DNA of 64,000 bases from Proteles cristata cristata. Its lineage: Eukaryota > Chordata > Mammalia > Carnivora > Hyaenidae. The stretch spans positions 620,001-684,000 of the forward strand of contig JAESUZ010002710.1 of NCBI GenBank assembly GCA_017311185.1. Reading direction: 5' to 3'. The notes beneath the pieces were generated by a model. The model made no database searches, was not told the DNA's origin, and saw only the letters and a list, made by a program, of their open reading frames with translations. This document shows, piece by piece, positions 36,504 to 47,300 of the stretch (its first letter is position 1; every line of letters starts with the position of its first letter). A program made the translations under genes and the position numbers.

Positions 36504-36627
36504 GATAGGCAGAGAGGGAAATATTAGGACCTGAGGTCCCTGGGTGGGGGAAAAAACATATTTTGGAACAATGCTGTGAAGTTTTAACTACAGCAAACCT
36601 TCTCAGGTGGAAGGTCCCTCTTAAGAA

Positions 36628-37051
36628 TGTAACAGACACCACCTACTCCCCCTCAGGTATCCCTCAGGAATTTGACGAAAGACCTGTCTTAGAAAAAAGT
36701 AGTAGACCATAAAATGCATAATCCACAAGGAATGATATGGCCATAAACCACCCCTATATAATGAAAATCGGCCAATCAGGAGTGGACAAGGCAGCACCTA
36801 GAGTTATCCAGCCAATGAGGGCAGGACCTGTGAAGGAAAGGTGGGGAAGGTAGGGAGATTGACCAGAACCTTATAAAACAAGGACCCTTGCCTATAGTTC
36901 CCGGTATTCACCTTCGAATGTCCCCTCTCTGTTACGAGAGCTTTCCTACTATTCTTCCTGTCTTATACTCTAATAAACTTTGCCTGCTGCTCATTTTGTG
37001 TCCATCTCTTCATTCTTCCAGCAGCAAGACAACAAATCCTGGATGTTGACA
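36628..37051 (+). mobile_element. Solo endogenous-retrovirus LTR (gammaretrovirus-like, ERV1 type)
   Basis: About 420 bases with the usual LTR order: two CCAAT boxes (36772-36776, 36812-36816), a TATA box TTATAAAA (36871-36878), an AATAAA signal (36972-36977), then a short U5-like part ending TTGACA. The proposed ends are TG (36628) and CA (37051); no flanking duplication is obvious and no primer-binding site or viral gene follows, so the ends are approximate. Most likely a solo LTR left by recombination. Confidence 0.7.
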
Positions 37052-37734
37052 TAAAACATCCTGTGATATTTAGCTCTGGAAAATGCCCTTGGGGGATCTG
37101 TTCTCCCTGTCCATTGCCCGCCCCCCGCACCATGGGGGCACAACAAGAAACCTCAGGCCTGATAAGAGCTTGATGCCACCTGATGCTACTTCGTCCTGCT
37201 GGCCCACCCACGGCCTGCGCCAGGAAGCCATCAAGGGCTCCTGGCCAGGACTCCGACGCGTGGAGAAGGTTCTCTCCTCTCATGCCTTATTCCCACTTGC
37301 TGTCTTGCCTCTGTCTCTCTTTTTCCTGAGCAGAGTACATGGCTCTTTTCCTAAGCTCTCCCTCCAGCACAGTGCTGGGAATGCAAACACCATGGTTTTC
37401 CTTTAAAATTACATCCTTTTATTATAACTCAACAATTTAATTATAGTTGTTAAATCTGTCTAATTTGGTACTTGTGGTATAATGAAAAAAAAAAAACACC
37501 CAACAATAACAACCCAAAACACAGGCTTTGGAATCAGATGATCTGGGTCTGTTTACATTTTTTCTTCGGGAAATCTTTGCCCCATTGACTCTGGTGACAG
37601 AAATTCTTATTGCAGATGGAAGTGTCACCCAGGGTCAGGGATCCCAGTCCGATTCTGGTAGAGCCAGGACTTTTCTGTTCAAACCCCTGCTTTCTGTATC
37701 ACTTCCCCTAGGACACACACAATAGCATTCAAAT
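37052..37734. other. Unassigned intergenic DNA
   Basis: No exon or RNA gene. A MIR-like phrase (GGCTTTGGAATCAGATGATC) lies at about 37524-37560. A poly-A run with ACACCC is at about 37483. Confidence 0.4.
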
Positions 37735-37748
37735 AAGATTGCTTTTTC

Positions 37749-37969
37749 TTCTTTCTTTTTAAATTTTTTTTACATTTATTTATTATTAAGAGACAGAGAG
37801 AGACAGAGCACAAACGGGGTAGGGGCAGAGAGAGGAGGAGACACAGAATCCGAAGCAGGCTCCAGGATCTGAGCTGTCAGTACAGAGCCCGATGCGGGGC
37901 CCAAACCCGTGAACCACAAGATCATGACCTGAGCCGAAGTCGGAACCGACTGAGCCACCCAGGTGCCCC
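37749..37969 (-). mobile_element. Felid tRNA-Lys SINE
   Basis: Reverse copy ending GACTGAGCCACCCAGGTGCCCC. Near-exact duplication AAGATTGC(C)TTTTTC at 37735-37748 and 37970-37983. Confidence 0.95.
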
Positions 37970-38431
37970 AAGATTGCCTTTTCAATAAAGTTTAATTTTT
38001 AAATTAAAATCGAGATCATCAAACATCTTTTTCATGTTTTTCTTGTAAGGACTTGATTCAAATGATTTGTGGTGTTTCTTCCATGGGAGAGAGTTTCCTC
38101 TAGTTTTTGCTGTTCTGAACTTGGCGTCCCTGGATGAGTTTTAAGAAGTCCACGAAGTCTTTTACACAGCATAAGGGATGTTGTGTTTCAGTGTTCACTC
38201 AACCCCCTCTGCTCATGATGCACCCCCCAAGAGCCCATCTCCACGTGGGGCTACCCAATGTGACCACACACATATATGCCAGAGGGCCAGCCTGGGGAAG
38301 CACTAAATGTATATCATTTACTGACAATATCTAAACACATCAACTATTAATTTATGCTTACTGCTGAGACAGCTTTTACAATATTCTTATTTTTGAGAAA
38401 CAGTCTTTTTGCTTCACAACAGAACTACATA

Positions 38432-38630
38432 GGGGCACCTGGGTGGCTCAGTCACTTAAGTGACTCTTGATTTCAGCCTAGGTCATGATCTCACAGTTCA
38501 TGAGTTCGAGCTCTGCATCAGGCTGTGTGCTGATGGCATGGAGCCAGCTTGAGATTCTCTCTCACCTTCTCTCTGCTCCTCCCCCGCTTCTGCTCACTCT
38601 CTTAAAGTAAATAAATAAACTTAAAGTAAA
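38432..38630 (+). mobile_element. Felid tRNA-Lys SINE
   Basis: GGGGCACCTGGGTGGCTCAG head. The tail has a duplicated AAAGTAAATAAATAAA unit and runs into a perfect palindrome. No clean target duplication is visible. Confidence 0.9.
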
Positions 38631-38638
38631 TAAATAAA

Positions 38639-38670
38639 TTTTGCTTTAAAAAAATTTTTTTAAAGCAAAA
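38639..38670. repeat. Perfect 32-bp palindrome
   Basis: TTTTGCTTTAAAAAAA (38639-38654) is followed without spacer by its exact reverse complement (38655-38670), at the end of a SINE tail. Confidence 0.97.
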
Positions 38671-38740
38671 AGCCACAATGTTATGTAACGCTCTGTTAAC
38701 ATGTATGCAATGTTAATGTATTCAGAATTTTCATATTCCT

Positions 38741-38934
38741 GGGGTGCCTGAGGGGCTCAGTTGGTTAAGCATCTAATTCTTGATTTTGGCTCAGGTCATG
38801 ATCTCAGGGTCCATGGGATCGAGTCCTGCATCGGGCTCTATGCTGACAGTGCAGATCCTGCTTGGGATTCTCTCTCTCTCTCTCTCTGCCCCTCCCCTGC
38901 TCATACACTCTCTCTCAAAATAAACATTTTTTAA
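38741..38934 (+). mobile_element. Felid tRNA-Lys SINE
   Basis: Head GGGTGCCTGAGGGGCTCAG. Duplication TTTCATATTCCTG brackets it, at about 38728-38741 on the left and 38936-38949 on the right. Confidence 0.93.
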
Positions 38935-38949
38935 AATTTCATATTCCTG

Positions 38950-39690
38950 AAGAAAAATCTTTTTTGAAAACTCACAGAACATCTGGTGCAATGTCCCCCT
39001 ATTCCCTGTTTCGGCAATCACATACCTCCTCAGAAACGAGTACCATGGAGGTATAGTGCTGTCGTGCATCCGATGCACTTCCAGCAGGTTGTCCCCTCCC
39101 TTCCTTCTGTGCTCCCCACCCTACCTGCACACACTGCCAGCAGCTTTGGTGACAAAGTGCAGACACATCCACTCACAATCCTTTATGAGTTAATAACTTT
39201 ATGGTTTTCCCCAGGAATAATGGCCATATTATATTCGTGGGACTCGAGGGTCCTATTTGATGGAGAAGGGAAAAGTGGGGGGGGGGGTGGAGAAAAGAAG
39301 GAAGGAAGGAAAGGAGGAAGGAAGGAGAGAAGAAAGAGTCTGCCCTGAAGGCTAATTGAAGCTCTCACCTCTGGTGTCAGAAGCCACTTGCAACCCCTTC
39401 CGCCATGTTAAAGCTCTTGGGGCTAAGCCTCAGGTAGAACCCTTCTACACAGACCTGAGCATGCAGGTATATGACATTAGCATGCATGTGAGGTTTACAT
39501 GTGTAGAAACACAGTGACAGGCTACCCTGACATGTCGCAAGGGTCCCTCTGCTCTGCTCATGCTGCCTTATGTACCTAAAATACCCTCCTGCCATGTCTA
39601 CCTTTTGAGAACCTCAGTCCTTCAAATCCACCTCCTCCTTGGAATTTTGTCTGACACTTCCCTTCTTTCTATTGCAATCACTTTCTGTCA
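38950..39690. other. Unassigned intergenic DNA with a purine tract
   Basis: A GGAA/GGAAGG-rich purine tract preceded by a poly-G run lies at about 39274-39335. No gene or repeat family is recognised elsewhere. Confidence 0.5.
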
Positions 39691-39705
39691 TCAGCTGGGA
39701 CCTTT

Positions 39706-39911
39706 TTAAAAAATGTTTATTTCCTTATTTTGAGAGAGAGAGAGACAGAGGGAGAATGAGTGGGGGAGGGTCAGAGAGAGAATCCAAAGTAGGCACCACA
39801 CTGTCAGCATGAAGCCTAACTTGGGGCTCGATCCCACAACTGTGAGATCATGACCTGAGCAGAAATCAAGAGTCAGAAGCTCAACCGACTGAGCCACCCA
39901 GGTGCCCCTCT
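39706..39911 (-). mobile_element. Felid tRNA-Lys SINE
   Basis: Reverse copy. Exact duplication GCTGGGACCTTT at 39694-39705 and 39912-39923. Confidence 0.95.
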
Positions 39912-39923
39912 GCTGGGACCTTT

Positions 39924-40591
39924 CAGACAATGGCAGGGCCTGGTCCTGAGACAGTATAAAGGATGTTGCCAAAGGTAGACCCAGGTGAAGGAATGTTAGG
40001 GGCCCTGTACTGAGTATGGCTGCTGGAGGGACTCAACAGAAGGCAGACCTCTGGCATGCAGCTGGGATGAGAGGCCGAAGGAAGGCAAGGCTCTGAGCAC
40101 AGGGACAGCTGATGGCTGCTAAGAGTCAGAGCAGCTGGCCCACGCGGGCAGATGGGGAGGGACTCAGCTGTGGCTTTTTTTTCCCCTTCAGGGTAAGGAT
40201 GGGGCAGAGAAGACGTTCCAGAAATATTCTCAAATGAGAATGAGCCAATGAATGGTTCTCCAGAGGCCGTGAGCCCAGGAGTGCAACACCTGGAGTCCTA
40301 TGAAGAGAAACGGAATTCCCGGGTCAAGGCTGTGGAGGAAACAAGAGTATTGTTCAGCACAGCCCGTGTGTCACACGGCCAGGGCCCCAGGCTGGCGAGG
40401 GAGCAGCGGGGCCTGGTGTCCAGCACAGGTCCTGGTTTGGCCAGCAAGACTCAACGTCATCGTCCAAATGAGGGGCCTTAAAGGACCCTCTGGATCAGAT
40501 TTCTCTCCACACTAAATTTTCTGAGGCTTGAACTTCAAATATTGAGATTATGAGTGATTTCTATTTTCTTATTTATACTTTTCTGGATTTT
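39924..40591. other. Unassigned intergenic DNA
   Basis: No recognised exon, RNA or repeat. The 77-residue frame at 40248-40481 is unremarkable. Confidence 0.4.
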
Positions 40592-40609
40592 AAAAATGAT
40601 TTTGATCTA

Positions 40610-40824
40610 GGGGCGCCTGGGTGGCTTAGTCGGTTAAGCGTCTGTCTTTCGCTTAGGTCATGATCTCGCGGTTCGTGGGTTCGAGCCCCGCGTTGGGCTC
40701 TGTGCTGACTGCCAGTTCAGAGCCTGGAGCCTGTTTCAGTCTGTGACTCCCTCTCTCTCTGACCCTCCCCTGCTCACACTGTCTCTCTCTCTCTCTCCTA
40801 AAAATAAATAAAACATTTCAAAAA
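40610..40824 (+). mobile_element. Felid SINE of the CTTAGGTCATGATCTCGCGG subtype
   Basis: Near-consensus copy with GGTTCGAGCCCCGCGTTGGG box B and a GACCCTCCCCTGCTCACA body. Exact 18-bp duplication AAAAATGATTTTGATCTA at 40592-40609 and 40825-40842. One of the youngest-looking insertions here. Confidence 0.97.
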
Positions 40825-40970
40825 AAAAATGATTTTGATCTAATCAGAGTGTTTCACCAGCCCACCCCTCCCCACTTATCAGGACACCCCTCATTCTCTT
40901 CTCTGCACGTCTGGCTCTCCTCTAGTGTTTCAGTGATGTCCAGGGTCATTGTCCAGAAATGTCTGGCTTT

Positions 40971-41200
40971 GGGGTGCCTGGGTGGCTTAGTCGGTTAAGC
41001 GTCCAACTTTCGCTTAGGTCATGATCTCGCGGTTTGTGGGTTTGAGCCCCATGTCAGGCTCTGTGCTGACTGCCAGCTCAGAGCCTGGAGCCTATTTCAG
41101 AGTCTGTTTCTCCCTCTCTCTCTGACCCTCCCCTGCTCACGCTCTCTCTCTCTCTCTCTCCTAGAAATAAATAAAAATATTAAAAAAAAAAAAGTAAGAA
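40971..41200 (+). mobile_element. Felid SINE of the CTTAGGTCATGATCTCGCGG subtype
   Basis: Same subtype as the copy 360 bases upstream. Duplication AGAAATGTCTGGCT at 40955-40968 and 41201-41214. Confidence 0.95.
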
Positions 41201-41214
41201 AGAAATGTCTGGCT

Positions 41215-42577
41215 GGCTTTGGAGAAAGGCTGAAATGCAGCCTGAGACCCATCTCAGACCCCAGTGGGCTCAGCTGCAGTTGCTGGGGCCCCTGACATTG
41301 CTGGATGCATGGCCACCACGGCAGGATGCCGCCATGGTGGTAAGCAGGGCTCTCCGTGAGCCACAGTGTGCTGTATTCTCTGGGATCCTCAAAGGCACAA
41401 GATTCCAGGACGAGTGCTTCATTTTGTCCCATGGTTTTCCAGCCTGAGCCTCAGTCACTCAGAGCTAAGGCAAAGCTGTATTTTATAAGCTTACTCTGTT
41501 TTAATTTAACTGTGGGATTAATTTAGCCATTGAGGACATGAGGGTGCTGGTAAGGGGATAAAACTGAGTGACGACACTCTGCTGACCTTCTGTGGTTGCT
41601 CATCTTTGAGGGCTGAGGCATTCTAATTGATTCAAATTGTGTCTGTGACCTCTTCTCAAGGACATACTTCAGCTTAAGTTTGAATGCTTTCCCAGACGGC
41701 TCCTCTGTCCCCCAGACAGAAAGATTTCTGGCCCCTTCCCACCAGTGAGGCAGACAGGCCACACATCAGCCCCTGGCTTAGGGATAGCCATATGCTCCCC
41801 CCTCCTGATGTCACTTTGATACTCAGAAAGATCAGATGGGTCTTCTTTGCTTTCTCTCTTCCTTTCAGATTAAATGGCAACATACAACAGGCTTCAGACA
41901 TTCTCAAGGTAGAGCACATGGAAACAGGTATGAGCAGACACTGGCAGCTTCCTACCCAACAGCCTTCTCAGTCCACCTTTCTTGGTCAGATATCAAGCAG
42001 CCATGAACTCAAGGACCCCTTCCCACCCTCAAGAAATGAATCTCATTAGTTTAAACCATTCATGGTGATTTCTTTCCCTTTTCATCTCTGCGCACCCAGC
42101 AGCTGGCCTGGCCTGGCCATCCTCTTGGGCATGGTCACCCCAGAAGCAAAGGTCATCTTCACCCAGAGCCCAACACATGTACGCTCAACTCCAGGTAAGC
42201 CCTGAGACGTATGTTAGTTTGAATGGCTCTACTGACTCATAGACATTTAATTCTTCCAAATCAACTTAATCTACCCCCAAGTGCTCTCATACCCCTACTA
42301 GAACTGTGTGGAAACTTCTGGAGCTTCTTTCTGACATCAGTCACTGGGCCCTCCTCTTTACCACTTGGACACCTCCTGACTTAGGCAGACTGGCGTGGAT
42401 CCTTCAGGTCAGGTGGCTCTGTGCTTTCTGTGCAACATTCCCAATGCAGGAATATCTGGCATGGCGGGAAGCCCCAGGGTGTTGGTTCAGAAGGTCCAGG
42501 TGCGCCACGGTGCGCGTCCTTTGTTCACATGGTCTCCCTCAGCCATGGCGGGGGAATCTCTTCAGTGTTACTCTCAA
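41215..42577. other. Non-repetitive intergenic DNA
   Basis: No recognised gene or repeat. A strong donor-like CTCCAG|GTAAGC at about 42189-42198 lacks a convincing partner acceptor in an open frame. Confidence 0.45.
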
Positions 42578-42593
42578 AGGCGCCCCCTGCAGG
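42578..42593 (-). promoter_or_regulatory. Putative CTCF-binding motif
   Basis: Reverse complement CCTGCAGGGGGCGCCT differs from the strong CTCF core (CCAGCAGGGGGCGCT type) at one core position. It lies in non-repetitive sequence, not in a SINE. Occupancy is not shown. Confidence 0.5.
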
Positions 42594-43421
42594 ACATGAG
42601 CAAAGCTCTTTGGTCAGCTTGGACTTTTATTAAAGGGGCACATCAGGGCTACTTTGCAAAGTTCCCTCAAGCAAGACTTGACCAAGGGCCTGGCTGCCCT
42701 CAAGAGGGAGAAGAAAACACTGGGAGAATGTGTAGTAAGTACCCCTCCATCCTCACCAGGACTCCATGGGAGGCTGGAGTTTCAGCGGCCACTTCAGGAG
42801 GCTCACTGGTCATATGCATGACATCACGCCTTCCTGAGGCCCTCATGAGGGGCCAGAGCACCCTTTGCCAGTGCAGAGCTGATAAACGAGAAGGCTGTGC
42901 AAACTGATTGGAGCACACACTGAGCAAGGGAAACACAAGAGAGGTAAACATTACATCATCACTGACTAAATTTTTTTAATTTGCTGAGTAAAACTCCTGT
43001 TGGTAATCCTGGCATCCCGCTTTACAAATCTGCTGATTGGTAGGGGCGCCCCCCTGTGTTACTACAGCGTAATGTCAACTTGGTCTTGGAGGCAGCACCA
43101 GCACCCTCCCCGCAATGGTCTCCTGCCTGGGTTTTCTCCTTGTTTCTGGCCGGTAGGCCCACTTTCTGTGCCCTGAGGAGAAACGCCAGGCTATGGCCGG
43201 CCCCTGCGGGTTGAAGCAGCAGCTGCCAGGCTTGTGGGAGAGTCTCTCCAGTCAGACTGAACATTTTGTCTTTTTACACTCTGTACACCTTTACACTCTT
43301 AGAAATGATTGAGGATCCCAGGGTGTTGGCATAGTTGTATCTCTTGATCTATATACTCTATTAGAAAGTAAAGCTGAGAATGTTTAAAGTATGCATTACT
43401 TCATTTGAAATAGAGACCATA
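42594..43421. other. Non-repetitive intergenic DNA
   Basis: No recognised gene or repeat. GGGGCGCCCCCC at about 43043-43054 is GC-palindromic and only a poor CTCF match. Confidence 0.4.
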
Positions 43422-43620
43422 GGGGCGCCTGGGTGGCTCATTTGGTTGAGTGCCCGATTTCAGCTCAGGTCATGATCTCACAATTTGTGAGTTCGAGCCT
43501 CGTGACGGGCTCTGTGCTGATAGCTAAGAGCCGGGGGCCTGCTTTGGATTCTGTCTTCCTCTCTCTCTGCCCCTCCCCTGCTCATGCTCTCTCTCTCAAA
43601 AATAAATAAACATTTTAAAA
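43422..43620 (+). mobile_element. Felid tRNA-Lys SINE
   Basis: GGGGCGCCTGGGTGGCTCAT head with an AAAAATAAATAAAC tail. The target duplication is not clear. Confidence 0.92.
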
Positions 43621-43942
43621 AATGTTTAAATAGCAACAACAAACCCATATTAACACATTTTAATGAAAACTAGATTTTTTTAAAACAAAAAAGTTTGTAG
43701 AAAGGGTGTTTTACACTCTTGCAAACATGTTTGATGTCTGGCTCAGCAGAAGAGAGCTAGGTTCTTATATTGGCTTCTGTGTTCAGTTTCTTAAATTCCC
43801 CTGCACACTCATGCAAGGATGAGAGTGAAAAGGGCAAATAACATCTTAGTGTTTTTGTGAAAATATGTTTGACCTCGAGACCTCCTGAAAGGGTCTTAGG
43901 GACTCCCAGTGGGCCCCAGAGAGCTATGAGAACTGCTGAATT
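43621..43942. other. Unassigned intergenic DNA
   Basis: No gene. The phrase GACCTCGAGACCTCCTGAAAGGGTCTTAGGG near 43870-43905 resembles the end of the same hAT family seen at 11454, without a recognisable partner end. Confidence 0.35.
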
Positions 43943-43959
43943 AAGAATATGGACACATG

Positions 43960-44180
43960 GGGGCGCCTGGGTGGCTCAGTCGGTTAAGCGTCCGACTTCG
44001 GCTCAGGTCATGATCTCATGGTTTGTGGGTTCGAGCCCCGCATTGGACTCTGTGCTGACAGCTAGCTCAGAGCCTGGAGCCTGTGTCAGTCTGTGACTCC
44101 CTCTCTCTCTGACCATCCCCTGCTCAAGCTGTCTCTCTCACTCTTTCAGAAATAAATTTAAAAAATTAAAAAAAAAATAA
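43960..44180 (+). mobile_element. Felid SINE, first of a same-site pair
   Basis: Copy with TGACCATCCCCTGCTCAAGC body. Left duplication AAGAATATGGACACATG at 43943-43959, second copy of it at 44181-44197. Confidence 0.95.
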
Positions 44181-44198
44181 AAGAATATGGACACATGA

Positions 44199-44425
44199 GG
44201 GGAGCCTGGGTGGCTCAGTTGGTTAAGCATCAGATTCTTGATTTCAGCTCAGGTCATGATCTCATGGTTCGTGGGATCCAGTCCCATGTCAGGCTCTGTC
44301 CTGGCGGCGGGGAGCCTGCTTGGGATTCTCTCTTTCCCTCTCCTTCTGCCTCTCTCTCTCTCTCTCTCTTCCTCTCTTTCTCTCTCAAAATAAATAAATA
44401 AACATTCAAAAAAAAACATAAAAAA
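44199..44425 (+). mobile_element. Felid SINE, second of a same-site pair
   Basis: A different SINE subtype (GGATTCTCTCTTTCCC body) directly follows the middle target copy. The third target copy, AAGAATATAGACACATGA, is at 44426-44443 and carries one substitution. Confidence 0.95.
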
Positions 44426-44445
44426 AAGAATATAGACACATGAGC

Positions 44446-45234
44446 CATGGGCCTTGGTACAGGTCTACAACATAACATTTTTGTTAATGGCCAACTTTGA
44501 TGTTGGGGCTCCCCTTTCTTTGCCAGCCAAAGAACACATAGCCCCTAGATGAGCGGGGTGCATGCTCTCATGACGTTCTGTATGCAGGAGACAGGAGGAA
44601 ATGTCCCCACGTGGTCACTGTGTCTGGCGAGATCCTGACCCACAGGTCTCACCCAGGCAGACAAGCAAGCCTCCAGGGCATCACCAGCGGTTGGTTGAGC
44701 ACTTTTCACAGTGCTTCTCACCCATCTTCTTAGAGCCTGGCCACTTCTTAGAGCCTGCTCTGGTGGCTAAGATTGTCAGAGGGCCCTACCTTCTGTTTGG
44801 GATACTCCTGGATCCCTGGGCAAAAGCAGAGGACACTCTTTCCCTTAAAACAAGAAGTTGAGAAGGATTCCTTGCTTGTTCCTAGGAACAGAACTGTCCC
44901 TGAGCCACCCCTTGCCTGGAAGCACTGCTCAGAGGGCTTGGCCACAGGCACTGAGGTTCCTGGCTAACTCCTCAAACCCTGAGCTTCACCAGATTTAATA
45001 ATCACTCTTTCCTCGTAGTAGACGGTGGCCTGCGATGCCTTACTCCTCAGAGAAATCTCTAGTGATGGGGACCTCAGACAACTGGAAGAGCCACCGAAGG
45101 GGACATGTTAGGTTTTGGGGTGTGTTCACAGTATTCCTCACCTCTCAGGCTGACCCCATGACAGTGCTGATTGAGATTTCCAGGGAGGAGGTGGTCAGTA
45201 GTGATACCTTGGGCCTGAGCAACGGAATTTCTGG
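44446..45234. other. Non-repetitive intergenic DNA
   Basis: No recognised exon or repeat. Frames are short and overlap on both strands. Confidence 0.4.
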
Positions 45235-45385
45235 ACAGCCACTTACTTTGCTGCATGACCTTGGGAAGGTCTCTTTGTCCTTCTCAACTTCAGTTTCTTC
45301 ATCCGTAAAACTGTAAAACTAATAGAATCCCCCTTTCCAGTTGTGGTAGGATTTAGAGATAATTTTTTGCAAAGCACTGAGATGC
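45235..45385 (+). repeat. MIR SINE relic
   Basis: TGCATGACCTTGGGAAGGTC, CAACTTCAGTTTCTTCATCCG and GTGGTAGGATTTAGAGATAA follow MIR. Confidence 0.65.
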
Positions 45386-45489
45386 CCACCAGGGAATCAG
45401 TAGACCTGAGGACTCCTCTTCCCTGGCGGGGACAGCAGCCCCCTATCTCCATTCCGTGGAAAGGAAGCCGGATTCCCTGCAGCCGGTGC

Positions 45490-45900
45490 TATTCCGTGAA
45501 GGTCAGGCCTGTTCTTGGGGGGGAGAGGGGGTTAGGCCCAGCAGGACCGGGTGGGGGGCGCCGCAGTTCCCGCTCCCGCCGCGCGGTGGGGTCCCCGGCC
45601 GGCTGCGCGCCCGCGCCCGCGGAGTTCTCGGCGCTTCCGCCGCGGGGGCGCCTCCCTCTGGGAAGGGGCCGGCTTGGCCCGCAGGGTACCTGAAACAGGC
45701 AGAGACCCTGGGGAGGGGGCCTTCCCTGGGTGGCGCCCAGCTGGGGACGCGTGGGATGACCAGGGGCCTTTATATCTTGTCGCCTCGTGGAACAGAGGAG
45801 TTTCCGTGTGTGTTTCCAAACTATTGCGATTCGCGCGCCCCTCCCCCATGCCACCCCGGCCACCTCTCCGTGTCACGCGGGGCCTGCAAGCAGCAATGAG
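45490..45900. promoter_or_regulatory. Orphan CpG-rich patch, candidate distal promoter or enhancer
   Basis: The densest CpG block away from LAPTM4A: 45555-45680 is almost all G and C with repeated CGCG and CCGCGG-type sites, and CpGs continue to about 45860. A TTTATATC at about 45769-45776 could act as a weak TATA box on the plus strand. No known gene starts here as far as I can tell. Open frames of up to 147 residues follow from the lack of AT-rich stops, and none has a recognised domain. Confidence 0.6.
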
Positions 45901-46015
45901 CCGGTGTTTTGCCACTTCGTAGCCGTGTGACCCTGGAGGAAGGACTGCACCATTCGGGGCCTGGGTGGCCTCATCTGAACAAAGTAGGGGTGCAGCTGTT
46001 TACCCAGGGGATTTA
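45893..46015 (+). repeat. Possible MIR relic
   Basis: CACTTCGTAGCCGTGTGACCC and GGCCTCATCTGAACAAAGTA resemble the MIR core. It abuts the CpG patch. Confidence 0.45.
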
Positions 46016-47189
46016 GTAGAGGTGACGGGTGTGAGGGGCGCGATGCCGGCACAGTCGCCCCGGCTTCCACTCCTAAGGGCTCTGGAGCAAAGGGCGAATC
46101 CCTGCTGGGACCACGCCCAGCAAGTGTGGTGTGTTGTCTAGGCCCTCAGGGCACTGGGGGGCTGGGAGCCAGGCATGTTGGGGCGAGGCCGGGCCTCAGG
46201 ATGGGCCCGGATCATGCACTGATTATCTGGCTGCCAACAAAGTCAGGGGACCCACAGGCACCTCTGAAACCCTTCCAGGGCGGTTCTTTGGACCTTTAGT
46301 ACCATATTTCCTGGGACATCTCTGCCCTCAATCCAACCTGCTGTGCTGGTGTAGGGGGTGGGGAACAATGGCCTCCGAGCCCTTCCTGCGTGTGTGCAAG
46401 GGAGCCCCAGGCCTGAAGTAAATCTGAAAACTTTTGTTCTGTGTGTGCATGGGGTGTGTGTGAGAGAGATTTTATGCGTTCTCAGTTAATATTGCCTGAA
46501 ACCAACTTCAAGGTGGTCAGATGTGAGGCTCTCTGTCTCCGATTCACTTTGATAATCGCCTATTACAACAGGCTGGAGAGACGGTGCACAGGAGCCAGAA
46601 CCCTGGAGAACCAGTCTGCAGGCTCCCTTGGGCTTTGAACTAGCTCCGTCTGAGCTCAGCCTGGCCAGCCTCCCAGGGATGCTGGAGAGCTCAACCTCCC
46701 TCCCCAGTGGGCGGATGCCACCTGCCCCCCTCCCAGCCCCCATGCCCCCTTCACACTGGGGCTCTCCCAGCCTGGGCTCTGACATCCCGTCTGCATGCTC
46801 CATTCTTGCTCTTTGTTTCCTGGTGTTCTCCCCGCCCCAGCTTCAACCCCAAATCTTTTGGAGGAAGGCCCACAGTTTCTCCATTGGCCAGTAATCCTGA
46901 GGGGCTTCAACCACGCTTCTCAAACTAGCCGTGCCTCATTTCTCTCCGGGGATCCTGGGAGGCCCACACCTCCTGCCTGCCAGCATTCTGTGGAACCTGA
47001 GAACTAGCATTAGCTGCCCAGTGTGTGTCACCGCTGGTCTCCCTGTAGCCTTTCCTGGGACCCCTGGCAGCCTTCCTGACTACCTACTGCATACTGGCCA
47101 CATGGGGCCACATCCAACCAGCCTCAACTCTACTCTACTCTGACCTTCCTGTGTATTCCCCAACGGCCCCCGTGTGTTGACCTGGCCTC
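46016..47189. other. GC-rich intergenic DNA without recognised gene
   Basis: Several overlapping short frames occur but no domain or paired splice sites. 46700-47190 may include decayed L2. Confidence 0.4.
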
Positions 47190-47300
47190 CTGAGTCAGAC
47201 CGAGAGCTCCCAGAAGGCAGGGCCACGGCTTGGCCTGCCCCAGCAGTGCCCACATGGAGTGCCTACCCAGGCACTGGCCGTACAGGGGCACTTAGAAAAT
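47190..47300 (+). repeat. Possible L2 3'-end relic
   Basis: CCGAGAGCTCCCAGAAGGCAG, GCCCACATGGAGTGCC and GGGGCACTTAGAAAATGC resemble the diverged L2 3' end. Confidence 0.4.

Noticed and set aside
37052..37400. Retroviral internal genes after the LTR
   Set aside because: No primer-binding site or gag-like frame follows the LTR; it is treated as solo.
43035..43060. Second CTCF-like site
   Set aside because: GGGGCGCCCCCCTGTG has an extra C in the core, so spacing of the key contacts is wrong.
45456..45922. Overlapping 116-147-residue frames in the CpG patch
   Set aside because: Frames are open on both strands at once, which follows from GC content; Arg/Pro/Gly-rich text without a known motif.
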